The notes beneath the pieces were generated by a model. The model had not been told where the DNA came from and did no database searches. It saw nothing but the letters and a program-made list of their open reading frames with translations. Positions 23,688 to 30,240 of a stretch of 37,150 nt of DNA are shown piece after piece. Every line of letters begins with the position of its first letter. Position 1 is the stretch's first letter. Both the position numbers and the translations under genes were made by a program. Origin of the DNA: a virus; IMG/VR virus record IMGVR_UViG_3300035659_000058, positions 1 through 37,150 of that record; one strand, written 5' to 3'.

Positions 23688-24680
23688 TTAAGACTCATCG
23701 GGCATCGTCGCCTTATCACATGGAGGTGTGGTAGGCTGGCTCTCCCCCTCTGGTGTCTCCGCTGTCCTAGCCTCAAGGCTGGCTTTCTTGGCAGCTTGCT
23801 TGGCAGCTAAAGCTGCGCGCGCAGCCTTCATGTCGTTGCCCCTACCCCTAGTTGGTGCCCGGTCCTCTGCTTTCGGTTCGAGCGCAGGACCAGGCACTGC
23901 CGCTGGCGATTCAAAGCGTCCTCGTTCGTCTCGCTGCGGGCTGGCTAAGGGCCCCGGCCTTCGGTCTCCGTGCTGCTCCACAACGGGAGAATCTAGAGCA
24001 CGGGTGTCAACAGGCTGAGGCACGACCTGAGCGTCAATCACTGTAACTGCTTCCGGTAGTTGTAGTTGAGCGTGGTTTACGTAATCGTTGTTATGCGACG
24101 TCTGTGATAGTCCGCTCGCAAGTTGCTTTGCTATCAACATCTTATCGGAATCTGGTAGGCTCTGAAGAAGAGTAGAGAGAGCTGCGGTCAAGAGATCGGC
24201 GGACAGCGCTGGGGCTTGCTGGCCTTGGTTCTGGGTCATGGTCACGTTGACGCCGCCAGTGCTGATCCACCCCAGGAGCTTGTAGGTCTGCTCTGCTGCT
24301 TGCCTTCGCACGTCTGGGTCTGGGTCGCGCAACCGCCTTCCAAGGTCTGCAACGGCTTCGGGTGCGTATTCGAGGACAACTTCGCGGCTACGATTGGCCA
24401 CGCGCTCGTCCCAGTCTAGGATCCGCTTACGAATCTCGAACACGGTTGAGCGTCCAACCCCAAGCAGCGCACCCTTTTCCTTCGCTATAAGATTGAAAGT
24501 ATGCCTCGCGTCCAGTTCCAGCAGCCCGACTTCGCAACGCCTCAATCCTTCAAACGTCCGGGGTCGTCCTAGCTGGTATGCGTCTAGCCGTTTTTCTCTT
24601 GCCCTAGCTTGTGCCGCCGTTATCCTTGCCTGTATCGTTTCTAGGGCTTCATGTCCATTGCCGCCGTTGCCTTTGCTCAT
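23688..24680 (-). CDS. Putative terminase small subunit, 330 aa
   Basis: The start is set at ATG 24678-24680 (MSKGNGGNG), with AAGGGAACG upstream; an in-frame ATG at 24782 is possible but lacks a site. An N-terminal helix (ALETIQARITAAQARAREK) leads into a helix-turn-helix-like part around LLGVGRSTVFEIRKRILDWD. Then comes APEAVADLGRRLRDPDPDVR with RQAAEQTYKLLGW, a pattern typical of small terminase subunits that hold a HEAT-like or RAA-x-x-x-L turn. The last 150 residues are a low-complexity Pro/Ala/Arg tail. It lies upstream of the large terminase. The assignment is by motif and order; DNA-binding regulator is the alternative. Confidence 0.6.
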   Translation of the reverse strand: MSKGNGGNGHEALETIQARITAAQARAREKRLDAYQLGRPRTFEGLRRCEVGLLELDARHTFNLIAKEKGALLGVGRSTVFEIRKRILDWDERVANRSREVVLEYAPEAVADLGRRLRDPDPDVRRQAAEQTYKLLGWISTGGVNVTMTQNQGQQAPALSADLLTAALSTLLQSLPDSDKMLIAKQLASGLSQTSHNNDYVNHAQLQLPEAVTVIDAQVVPQPVDTRALDSPVVEQHGDRRPGPLASPQRDERGRFESPAAVPGPALEPKAEDRAPTRGRGNDMKAARAALAAKQAAKKASLEARTAETPEGESQPTTPPCDKATMPDES

Positions 24681-24814
24681 CGTTATCGTTCCCTTTGTTT
24701 CTGGGGGTTGTGGTCCGCTGACCCCGCCCGACCGCCCCCGATGTTCTGGGGACAGTTTTTCAGACCTGTCATAAAAAGTCAAGAGAAATCTTTGTTTTGT
24801 TGAAAATAGTTTAT

Positions 24815-24910
24815 GTTGGGGGGTTGCGTTTTGGGGTTGCGGGTATTGCGTTTTGCGTTGGGTTCGGGTTTTGGGTTGTTGTTGTGTAAGGGTTTAGGGT
24901 TGGCATGGGG
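24815..24910. other. G/T-rich asymmetric region at the divergence point
   Basis: About 95 nt of the plus strand hold only about 6 C and 5 A, with runs of G3-G6 and a repeated TTGCGTTTTG (about 24824 and 24846). Near the right end is AAGGGTTTAGGGTTGG. It lies between the leftward packaging genes and the two rightward genes. Repeats, skew and divergence fit an origin or a G-quadruplex-forming control region. No consensus promoter is visible in it. Confidence 0.5.
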
Positions 24911-24954
24911 TATGCACTGTGTAGGAGGTAGGTTGACACACAAGGAGGTTTGCC

Positions 24955-25089
24955 ATGAAACTGCTCACGCTAGTCATCGAACTCATTCGCCGTGCTTGGG
25001 AGCCTGATCCGGCAACAATAGCGCTCGCGCACAAACTTGATCTGTGGCAGGACAGGGCTGTTGACAGGTCGGGAAGGAGGAAGCCGTGA
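24955..25089 (+). CDS. Small rightward protein, 44 aa
   Basis: ATG at 24955-24957 with an excellent AAGGAGG six bases upstream. The amphipathic helix MKLLTLVIELIRRAWEPDP is followed by a charged part ending RSGRRKP. Its stop overlaps the next GTG (GTGA), so the two form an operon. These are the only convincing genes on this strand, which suggests a separate control, for example immediate early expression. Function unknown. Confidence 0.65.
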   Translation: MKLLTLVIELIRRAWEPDPATIALAHKLDLWQDRAVDRSGRRKP

Positions 25090-25331
25090 AGCCGTGCATA
25101 CACAAGAACGAAGAGGGCAACTACGGGTACATCAGCTCTCACGCCTGGCCTTGCCTCAACACGTACATCTGCGTTGGTTACGCCACGGAAAGACCCGAGC
25201 AGGCACGACGCCGGGAGGCTTGCAAGCGCTGCGGTATCACTCGCGGGGAGCTTGAGGTTGCGATTGATGGGTGTTCGGTAGGGTCAATACCCGATTGCCT
25301 GGGTGGGGGCGCGCACTCGTTCCCCGATTAG
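25086..25331 (+). CDS. Small Cys-rich rightward protein, 81 aa
   Basis: GTG at 25086-25088 overlaps the previous stop. Cysteines and histidines fall in a spaced pattern (CIHK at 4-7, C-L near 23, C at 29, CKRCGI at 46-51, and two near the end) that suggests a zinc fold. The segment EACKRCGITRGELEV resembles small zinc ribbons. It ends just before a strong terminator hairpin at 25344. Function unknown. Confidence 0.65.
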   Translation: MKPCIHKNEEGNYGYISSHAWPCLNTYICVGYATERPEQARRREACKRCGITRGELEVAIDGCSVGSIPDCLGGGAHSFPD

Positions 25332-25334
25332 CTG

Positions 25335-25616
25335 CTATTGATGGGCCCCGCTGGATTCATCCGGTGGGGCCTCTTTCCGTACCAGCGGAGGTCCCAAGTG
25401 TCCCTCCCGCATCCATACGGCCCAGTTGTCCCGATTAACCCTCCTGGCCTCATCCGCGCAGTCCGGACACACACCGCGCCCCTCGTACGGCGACAGCATG
25501 AGGTCATTGTCCTCTTTCCACTCGTGTCCACCGAACGGTTTTCCACAAAGCGCGCAAGGAAGCCAGAAATAGTTGCCAACGAACGCCCGTAGACGATTCA
25601 ACAACCTAAACCTCAT
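25335..25616 (-). CDS. Zinc-ribbon protein, 93 aa
   Basis: The start is the ATG at 25614-25616, which overlaps the previous gene by 11 nt and has GGAAGGAGA upstream. Longer upstream extension in this frame would use the linker of the replication gene (see the heptamer repeat). Residues about 21-30 (CALCGKPFGG) and 51-54 (CPDC) form a zinc ribbon with a His-Glu-Trp segment between them. The C-terminus lies inside the terminator hairpin shared with the rightward gene. Function unknown. Confidence 0.7.
   Translation of the reverse strand: MRFRLLNRLRAFVGNYFWLPCALCGKPFGGHEWKEDNDLMLSPYEGRGVCPDCADEARRVNRDNWAVWMREGHLGPPLVRKEAPPDESSGAHQ
25344..25378 (+). terminator. Bidirectional hairpin between convergent genes
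   Basis: A 12-bp stem with two G-U wobbles (25344-25355 with 25360-25371) and a TTCA loop is followed on the plus strand by TCTTTCC. It closes the two-gene rightward operon and overlaps the end of the leftward zinc-ribbon gene at 25335. The U-tract is weak on either strand, so efficiency is uncertain. Confidence 0.65.
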
Positions 25617-26268
25617 CGGTCTCTCCTTCCGTCGATAAGCCTCGTATCTCAGCAATACTCGCTTGTGCAGTTTGATCCGACCCCTTTTCTTGGGGTGAGG
25701 TTGGTGGTTCGACCTTCTCCCTTTCGGGTCGTAGAGACCCATCTTCTCCGAACCCGACGCGAGGCGCTTTTCCCGCCGATGCGTCAATGGGGAGGGGAGG
25801 GTCTTTCTTTTCTCGAATCTCTCTTCTCTTTCTCCCTTCTCCCTTCTCCCTTCTCCCCTCTCCCTTCTCCTGGTCACTTTCGGTAGTAACCTTTGTTAGT
25901 AACTTTTGGGAGTAACCTTTTCTGTATCTGCTTTGCCGCCTATATTCTGATTGATACCGACCCCATTTGCAGATGCTTATGACATTCGCCTCTGAGACAT
26001 GGATTTTAGGCTCCTTTTGGCCCACGACTGGTTTTATCATCTTAAGTTTCGCCGCCGAAAAGACACCACAAGGAACGTCGAGTATTTCGCAGAGCTGTTC
26101 GTCAGTATATCCCACACGGTTCGAAATCCCGATCTCGCCCGGGACTACGTTATCTCCGGCAAGGAGAAGCAATCCGATCCAGACCCACCTTTCCTCATGG
26201 GTTAGTTCGTCAATCATGCTTCCATGCAGACACTGATCCACATAGAGTTTAATCCAATTTCGACGCAT
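25606..26268 (-). CDS. Replisome-organizer-like protein, 220 aa
   Basis: ATG at 26266-26268. Residues about 1-110 (RRNWIKLYVDQCLHGSM, then LTHEERWVWIGLLLLAGDN, VPGEIGI and YTDEQLCEILDVP) resemble the N-terminal winged-helix domain of phage replisome organizers/DnaD-like initiators that start with W-I-K-L. The C-terminal half is a charged linker rich in Glu, Lys and Pro. The seven-base tandem repeat at 25830-25871 lies in this linker. It is followed by a zinc-ribbon gene that overlaps the stop by 11 nt. Role in replication initiation is inferred from the N-terminal domain and the surrounding early genes. Confidence 0.65.
   Translation of the reverse strand: MRRNWIKLYVDQCLHGSMIDELTHEERWVWIGLLLLAGDNVVPGEIGISNRVGYTDEQLCEILDVPCGVFSAAKLKMIKPVVGQKEPKIHVSEANVISICKWGRYQSEYRRQSRYRKGYSQKLLTKVTTESDQEKGEGRREKGEGRKRREIREKKDPPLPIDASAGKAPRVGFGEDGSLRPEREKVEPPTSPQEKGSDQTAQASIAEIRGLSTEGETDEV
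25830..25871. repeat. TTCTCCC seven-base tandem repeat inside a gene
   Basis: Four perfect TTCTCCC units, one with a single change (CTCTCCC) and one partial unit lie in the linker of the replisome-organizer-like gene. Seven is not a multiple of three, so loss or gain of a unit changes the reading frame. Loss of one unit joins the N-terminal part to the downstream zinc-ribbon frame, which is open from 25877 to 25335. Confidence 0.85.
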
Positions 26269-26378
26269 ATCCCATCCCCCATCGCCTCCATCTCTCGCCA
26301 GAAAACAAAAAGCCGCCGCGTCTCAGGATGAGCTGAAAGGAACGCAACAGCTTCTTGCTTCTGGCTTATAATTGTGTG
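26214..26378 (-). pseudogene. Possible small gene or remnant without a standard start
   Basis: An open frame reads ISQKQEAVAFLSAHPETRRL and then FVFWREMEAMGDG, a natural-looking amphipathic and aromatic sequence. There is no ATG, GTG or TTG before it; ATT or a much later ATG would be needed. Its 3' end overlaps the replisome-organizer gene by 55 nt. It fills most of the 165-nt gap upstream of that gene. It may be a decayed gene, or one started at ATT. Confidence 0.3.
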
Positions 26379-26433
26379 TCATCATCCTGACTTTCCCCTT
26401 TTGTCGTCACCCTACGTCAACCCTCGCGCCGCG

Positions 26434-26757
26434 TCAAGAAGATTTTGCCGCCCTAGACCTCACGTGGGAGTTCTGACATCCGAGCAACTTCTCTCCCACC
26501 GTGTCCCGATCGTCGCCCTCACCGCACACATACATGGGTTCGCACACCATGAAAGCAACGACAACGCCCGCGACCCATTTACCAGACTCTTTTTCATACT
26601 CAATCTTGTCACCGATCCGATACCGCACAATCTCGTCCAGGTGTGTTTTGGCTCTAACAACTAAGGGCAAATCGCCAGCCTCAACGAGAGCCCGGCGAAT
26701 CAAATCCAGATCCACAAGGCGTCTGTAGGTTTCTTTTGTCTCTCTGAATGCCATCAC
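26434..26757 (-). CDS. Protein of unknown function, 107 aa
   Basis: Starts at GTG 26755-26757 or the ATG one codon later, right after the resolvase stop, with GGAGGAATAA upstream. N-terminal helix TYRRLVDLDLIRRALVEAG; the middle has a small beta barrel pattern (VRYRIGDKIEYEKESGKWVA), which resembles SH3-like folds. The end is polar with Cys and His. No family recognised; it follows the resolvase in the early operon. Confidence 0.6.
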   Translation of the reverse strand: MMAFRETKETYRRLVDLDLIRRALVEAGDLPLVVRAKTHLDEIVRYRIGDKIEYEKESGKWVAGVVVAFMVCEPMYVCGEGDDRDTVGEKLLGCQNSHVRSRAAKSS

Positions 26758-27261
26758 TTATTCCTCCTGCTCACCCAATAGTGGCTCCCGAGCCGCCTGG
26801 TGAAGCCCTAACCGCTGCCTTCGCCCGTACTCAGCGATCAGGAGCGCATCTGAGATCGCATGTGTGCATTTGATGCTCGGGAACAGCTCCTGTGCTTTCG
26901 CCTTCGTCACGTTCTTGTCCCCATGCGATAGGCAACCGAGGGCCCGCTGCCACTTCGCCGGCGAAACTTCCTCGTGTGGGACCTTCAGCGTCGCCAACGC
27001 TCCTAGCAGGACTCCGTAATTTTTCATGAACTTCCCCGAGCTCACGACTCCCTGCTTTGGCATTGTGTGAACAAGTTCGATATAAGCGAAACAATCTTGC
27101 CTTGTGAACTCGTCGCCGTCACCAGCCCACGCCCGCAGTTCATCGCAAATATCTGTCCTGGTCTTGTCCGTGAATGTATAGATTGTCGTCGGCCCATAAC
27201 CTGTGATGCAGGCCATTCCCCCGTTCATACCTGGATCAATCCCGATTATTATCTCGCTCAT
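26758..27261 (-). CDS. RuvC-like Holliday-junction resolvase, 167 aa
   Basis: ATG at 27259-27261. The strand IIIGIDPGMNGGMA (4-17, D9) is the RuvC opening. CFAYIELVHTMPKQG (57-71, E62) is the second acidic site. HAISDALLIAEYGRR (134-148, D138) is the third, in the usual H-x-x-D arrangement. The catalytic D/E/D triad is therefore present. The enzyme would cut branched recombination or replication intermediates before packaging. Length and motifs match phage RuvC-type resolvases. It is coupled to the small upstream gene at 27258-27410 by ATGA. Confidence 0.9.
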   Translation of the reverse strand: MSEIIIGIDPGMNGGMACITGYGPTTIYTFTDKTRTDICDELRAWAGDGDEFTRQDCFAYIELVHTMPKQGVVSSGKFMKNYGVLLGALATLKVPHEEVSPAKWQRALGCLSHGDKNVTKAKAQELFPSIKCTHAISDALLIAEYGRRQRLGLHQAAREPLLGEQEE

Positions 27262-27410
27262 CTATCCTCCTTGAAATCCTTGCATACCTTCTCATGTCTC
27301 GGCGCAAGTAAGACACAAGGTTGCATCGACCGGAGACAATACCGCAGGTTGCGGCCATTGGTTACATAAGACTGGCACGCCCTAGCTTTCTGCGGTTTAG
27401 GGCCCTTCAT
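27258..27410 (-). CDS. Small Cys-containing protein, 50 aa
   Basis: ATG at 27408-27410 overlaps the preceding stop by 4 nt, and its own TGA overlaps the resolvase start by 4 nt, so both junctions support it. The chain has four Cys (at about 12, 24, 31 and 43) and a segment PCVLLAPRHEKVCKDF. It may bind zinc. A short relative, YCVLLAPKRQKTCK, occurs without a start codon at 28226-28279. Confidence 0.65.
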   Translation of the reverse strand: MKGPKPQKARACQSYVTNGRNLRYCLRSMQPCVLLAPRHEKVCKDFKEDR

Positions 27411-27739
27411 ATCACCTTCACCCACTTGCTCGCCGGCTCCACGCCGTTGACCTTATCGAGCAGCGCGCGGATAGCGGTGACGGCGAGAGAGGCGGCTTCG
27501 GGGGTTTTCCAAACGTCACACCGAAGCGCTTTCTTGTCGCGCTTCCGATTTCTCCCAGGCAGATATAAAACACCCATTCCAACTGATAGCTGTGGGAACT
27601 CCTCACTACGCAGGCTCCATCCCCCTAATCTAGTGATTAGGCCGCTCCCCCTCAGCTTCTCATCCATCTTCAATACGCGGCCCTTGAGTTCGGCTCCGCG
27701 CTGGTATAATTCCATTACGACTTTGGGCTTTGGTTTCAT
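27407..27739 (-). CDS. Protein of unknown function, 110 aa
   Basis: ATG at 27737-27739 overlaps the previous stop by 4 nt. N-terminal helix VVMELYQRGAELKGRVLKMD, then a Gly/Leu-rich beta part (SVGMGVLYLPGRN) and a C-terminal helix PEAASLAVTAIRALLDKV. It might be a small DNA-associated protein; no motif shows it. It lies between zinc-containing small genes and the resolvase. Confidence 0.6.
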   Translation of the reverse strand: MKPKPKVVMELYQRGAELKGRVLKMDEKLRGSGLITRLGGWSLRSEEFPQLSVGMGVLYLPGRNRKRDKKALRCDVWKTPEAASLAVTAIRALLDKVNGVEPASKWVKVI

Positions 27740-27960
27740 GTTCCTTTCCTCATTGTCATCGTTTTACCACAACATCGCGGCCAACCCTTGCGCAGATATT
27801 GGGCACATGACTTCTCGTTTGCGAACAATGTGTCCTCACAGGTGTTGCATCGTAGCATCGCGCCCGTCGGAAAAGCATCGGCAGCGATAGAATCATGGAT
27901 GCCTACCAGTTGCTTTGCTTTTGCGATTACATCACCCCCCTCAAGGACGCGAGGCTTCAC
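27736..27960 (-). CDS. Small zinc-binding protein, 74 aa
   Basis: GTG at 27958-27960 overlaps the previous stop (GTGA). The Cys pairs CNTCED (about 38-43) and CAQY with RCCGK (about 52-65) suggest a zinc ribbon. N-terminal half is Ile/Ala/Val-rich (VIAKAKQLVGIHDSIAADA). No family assigned. Confidence 0.6.
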   Translation of the reverse strand: MKPRVLEGGDVIAKAKQLVGIHDSIAADAFPTGAMLRCNTCEDTLFANEKSCAQYLRKGWPRCCGKTMTMRKGT

Positions 27961-28211
27961 GGCAGTTTCCTCATTTTCGGTATCCGTTGATAAGGGAAAA
28001 GATATTTTGCCCTATCCTCACAGGTAGTCCGCGTCGCTCGATAATGACGGACTATAGCCGTATGTCCCTTGACTTCTGTTATTGCTAATCTGTGCACCAG
28101 ACCGCAATCGCAGCATCCGATCTCTATCCCCTTAGAACCAATCTCTATGGCTGTTGCCTCTCCGTCAATGAGACAACCCTTCCTTCGTGGACGTTTACGA
28201 CTCTCCTTCAT
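27957..28211 (-). CDS. Small Cys/His protein, 84 aa
   Basis: ATG at 28209-28211 with GGGGGAGAA upstream. It has a basic N-terminus, then GSKGIEIGCCDCGLVHRLAI, where CCDCGLVH resembles the core of small phage zinc proteins. A further Cys follows near 64 (TTCEDRAKYLFP). Coupled to the next gene by GTGA. Function unknown. Confidence 0.6.
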   Translation of the reverse strand: MKESRKRPRRKGCLIDGEATAIEIGSKGIEIGCCDCGLVHRLAITEVKGHTAIVRHYRATRTTCEDRAKYLFPYQRIPKMRKLP

Positions 28212-28271
28212 TTCTCCCCCTCATACTACTTGCAGGTTTTCTGCCGCTTGGGTGCGAGCAGGACGCAATAT

Positions 28272-28487
28272 CTACCGTTTCAAGGGTAGCAAACTCAGTT
28301 TATCCATTGCCTCGAACCATTTTTTCATATCGTCTCCGTTACGCAACCGATCAATCACAAGTTGGTCAAGCCCTCGGCCTTTCGATGATAGCATTTCCTC
28401 ATAATGAACTACCAGCGAACCAAGAGCGGCTAATAGTTCGACAGAAGGTTTCAGCGGATCAAATATCACATTCTTTTTCGTTTTCAT
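28272..28487 (-). CDS. Conserved-looking phage protein of unknown function, 71 aa
   Basis: ATG at 28485-28487 with GGAGGTAATG upstream. Contains ELLAALGSLVVHYEEMLS and a later segment ending WFEAMDKLSLLPLKR. The pattern (L-G-S-x-x-V-H-x-E-E-x-L-S, then W-x-x-x-M-x-x-x-x-L-L-P-x-K-R) recalls a small protein common in tailed phages whose role is not known. It stands 30-60 nt away from its neighbours. Confidence 0.6.
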   Translation of the reverse strand: MKTKKNVIFDPLKPSVELLAALGSLVVHYEEMLSSKGRGLDQLVIDRLRNGDDMKKWFEAMDKLSLLPLKR

Positions 28488-28516
28488 GGCATTACCTCCT
28501 TCGCCACTTGCACAGC

Positions 28517-28672
28517 TTACGGCGTTTCATCGGCTACCTCAATTCTCACGCGGTATCGTTCATCAAACAACCGCGCTACCAATAGCCGCGTCTTTGGCAA
28601 TTCTCGCCGCAGAAATACTTCAATAGAATCTCTGGAATCCCACGCATAGACGGATTCAGGTTTTCTCGCCAT
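28517..28672 (-). CDS. Small protein of unknown function, 51 aa
   Basis: The start is the ATG at 28670-28672 (MARKPES), with GGAGAGGCAAGG upstream; a start 33 nt earlier in frame lies inside the previous gene. It overlaps that gene by 17 nt. Short beta/helical pattern (IEVFLRRELPKTRLLVARL, then YRVRIEVADETP). No family recognised. The start region is nearly identical to that of the gene at 28656-28874. Confidence 0.55.
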   Translation of the reverse strand: MARKPESVYAWDSRDSIEVFLRRELPKTRLLVARLFDERYRVRIEVADETP

Positions 28673-28874
28673 CGGCCTTGCCTCTCCTTGCCTGACGGAC
28701 GGCACGATAATAGACGTCCAATGTCATATCCAGCAGACAGCGGCTCTGGTTCGCCCAGCAATGTTTTCTCCTGCCTGTAATGCACTTTTTGCAATCGACT
28801 TCGGCTTTGGCGTACATTTCCCTTAGTGCCCCCCCTAGCGCCGCATCAGTGACATCAAGCTTCTTTCTCGCCAT
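28656..28874 (-). CDS. Small Cys protein, paralogue of 29799-29984, 72 aa
   Basis: The start is the ATG at 28872-28874, placed by the neighbouring stop at 28855 and the shared MARK start. Its N-terminal VTDAALGGALREMYAKAEVD matches VSNAELGAALRRLVAD of 29799-29984, and both continue with a DCxxC pair (DCKKC here). There is a further Cys at about 39 and 46. These two genes look like paralogues. Function unknown, probably zinc-binding. Confidence 0.6.
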   Translation of the reverse strand: MARKKLDVTDAALGGALREMYAKAEVDCKKCITGRRKHCWANQSRCLLDMTLDVYYRAVRQARRGKADGEKT

Positions 28875-29175
28875 CGGCTTTCCCCATCTGTGCCTCCGCC
28901 TCAATTCTGTCAGCGAAAGCACGCATCGCATCATAGACTGCCACGTCTGAACAGTGAATCTTCTCTGCCCATTCTCGTATCTGCTTCGCAATCTCAGCGG
29001 GAGAGAGGGCGGGGGTGGGGCGAGTAGGTTTTGTAGATTCTATCTTTTCAGTCTCGACGAAACCCACCGTAGGTTTACCCCACTCGGGCTTCCAGCAAGT
29101 CACATAAACACCGACATAGGTAAGCACATCACCATCAGTTGGATTCTCAACCAGTTTCCATTCTATCGACATCAT
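28855..29175 (-). CDS. Protein of unknown function, 106 aa
   Basis: ATG at 29173-29175 overlaps the previous stop, with a second ATG right after. N-terminal beta part (IEWKLVENPTDGDVLTYVGV), a Pro-rich linker (TKPTRPTPALSP), then a helix AEIAKQIREWAEKIHCSDVA with Cys. The C-terminus MGKADGEKEA overlaps the next start. The tail -GKADGEK- is shared with the gene at 28656. No family recognised. Confidence 0.6.
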   Translation of the reverse strand: MMSIEWKLVENPTDGDVLTYVGVYVTCWKPEWGKPTVGFVETEKIESTKPTRPTPALSPAEIAKQIREWAEKIHCSDVAVYDAMRAFADRIEAEAQMGKADGEKEA

Positions 29176-29366
29176 CTCCTCCTCGCTTTCGGCAATCCCT
29201 TCTCATATCGGTGCACAGAAGGGCGTAGTTGCCGCCACGGAATAACAAACTCAAAACCATTACTACAGTAAATCTTTATGCCTTGTTTCTCCTCATAATA
29301 CCAACGACCAATACCTAGATTATGGGGCCGCCTATCTAATCCATCCTTGTCCAACAACGGCTTCAT
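29172..29366 (-). CDS. Small protein of unknown function, 64 aa
   Basis: ATG at 29364-29366 overlaps the previous stop by 4 nt and its TGA overlaps the next ATG. Contains WYYEEKQGIKIYCSNGFEFV and IPWRQLRPSVHR, a compact beta pattern. Ends KGLPKARRR, similar to the end of the upstream protein (GLPKAKGGKR). No family recognised. Confidence 0.55.
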   Translation of the reverse strand: MKPLLDKDGLDRRPHNLGIGRWYYEEKQGIKIYCSNGFEFVIPWRQLRPSVHRYEKGLPKARRR

Positions 29367-29599
29367 CTCTTTCCCCCTTTCGCCTTTGGCAATCCCTCTA
29401 GCGCCGCCACTAACTTGCGCCTTGCGGCTGAGGCTTGATGGTCTTCTTCATTATTCTTCGCTTCCCTATAGCTATCCATCTTTCCATATCTGGCAATTTG
29501 GGGAACAACGAACACTGTGAATAGGCCGTTCTCGTCGTCCGTTCCGAAGACTTGACAGCGTATCCAACTCAGCGTTTCGAGATACTGCGTCATGGTCAT
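29363..29599 (-). CDS. Small protein of unknown function, 78 aa
   Basis: ATG at 29597-29599 overlaps the previous stop by 4 nt. N-terminal helix TQYLETLSWIRCQVFG, middle beta (ENGLFTVFVVPQIARY), C-terminal helix AARRKLVAALEGLPKAKG. Its end shares GLPKA with the next protein. No family recognised. Confidence 0.55.
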   Translation of the reverse strand: MTMTQYLETLSWIRCQVFGTDDENGLFTVFVVPQIARYGKMDSYREAKNNEEDHQASAARRKLVAALEGLPKAKGGKR

Positions 29600-29802
29600 C
29601 GCTTCCCCTTCTCAATCGCCTTCAAGCGGCGATACTCGGCGTAGGATATCATGGCAATATATTGTGCTTCACAATCGGCACTTACCGTACCTACCGTTTC
29701 GAGCAAATCTGACTTATGGTTGAACATTCGATGACCCCAGAGAAGATGCTTTCCACATCTCCAGGCCCATACAAAAACGAAATCAACCTTCTCTTCTTTC
29801 AC
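29596..29802 (-). CDS. Small protein of unknown function, 68 aa
   Basis: GTG at 29800-29802 overlaps the previous stop (GTGA). Sequence has WAWRCGKHLLWGHRMFNHKS with Cys and several His, perhaps metal-binding, and a helix QYIAMISYAEYRRLKAIEKG. It ends with KGKR directly before the next ATG. No family recognised. Confidence 0.55.
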   Translation of the reverse strand: MKEEKVDFVFVWAWRCGKHLLWGHRMFNHKSDLLETVGTVSADCEAQYIAMISYAEYRRLKAIEKGKR

Positions 29803-29984
29803 GTTCCCTCCTTTGCGCGACGGGCTTCTGCCTCGGCCTCCTTCATTCCATGCCGAGCATGGGCACTCTCACAATCATGACAATCCCAGTGTGCTGCAAA
29901 TCGGCAACGGTTGCAGTCCGCCACCAGCCGTCTCAACGCAGCTCCGAGTTCCGCGTTGCTCACTCTAGGTTTCGGTGGGGGCAT
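29799..29984 (-). CDS. Small Cys protein, paralogue of 28656-28874, 61 aa
   Basis: ATG at 29982-29984 behind AGGAGGATGCG. N-terminus VSNAELGAALRRLVADCNRC parallels the gene at 28656. A second pair (CHDCESAH) makes a probable zinc site. The C-terminal helix is Ala/Glu/Arg-rich. Function unknown. Both paralogues sit in the same dense small-gene cluster. Confidence 0.6.
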   Translation of the reverse strand: MPPPKPRVSNAELGAALRRLVADCNRCRFAAHWDCHDCESAHARHGMKEAEAEARRAKEGT

Positions 29985-30048
29985 CGCATCCTCCTATCTC
30001 ATGCTCACAAGTTTCACGCACGTTCCCTCCACGCATACGATCCACACA

Positions 30049-30240
30049 CTACTTTTTCAATCCGCGTTTCCGTTTCCACTCTTCACTTGTCATCGTGCTT
30101 TCTTCTTCTGTGCCAGGAAATATGGTTATCGAAACGCCATCCATTGAAAAGATTTTGTCTAGATTTTTGCGAAGCCGCGCTTGTGCTTCTGGACTCAATG
30201 CAGGCAAACTACTTTTATGACGTTGCATTTTCCTTGCCAT
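30049..30240 (-). CDS. Small basic protein, 63 aa
   Basis: ATG at 30238-30240 with GGAGGTAAC upstream, inside the last 46 nt of the sorting-domain-like gene. The helix SPEAQARLRKNLDKIFSMDG is followed by a beta segment (VSITIFPGTEEE) and a basic end (EEWKRKRGLKK). No family recognised. Confidence 0.6.
   Translation of the reverse strand: MARKMQRHKSSLPALSPEAQARLRKNLDKIFSMDGVSITIFPGTEEESTMTSEEWKRKRGLKK

Noticed and set aside
24750-24777. Promoter TTGACT with a -10 near 24750 for the packaging genes
   Set aside because: The -35 is fair but the -10 (AAAACT) is poor; kept only as a weak possibility.
24682-24782. N-terminal extension of the small-terminase candidate to 24782
   Set aside because: In frame, but no ribosome site and a composition unlike the rest; the start at 24680 has a ribosome site.
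25837-25871. Repeat considered as a CRISPR array
   Set aside because: Units of seven bases without spacers; it is a simple coding microsatellite.
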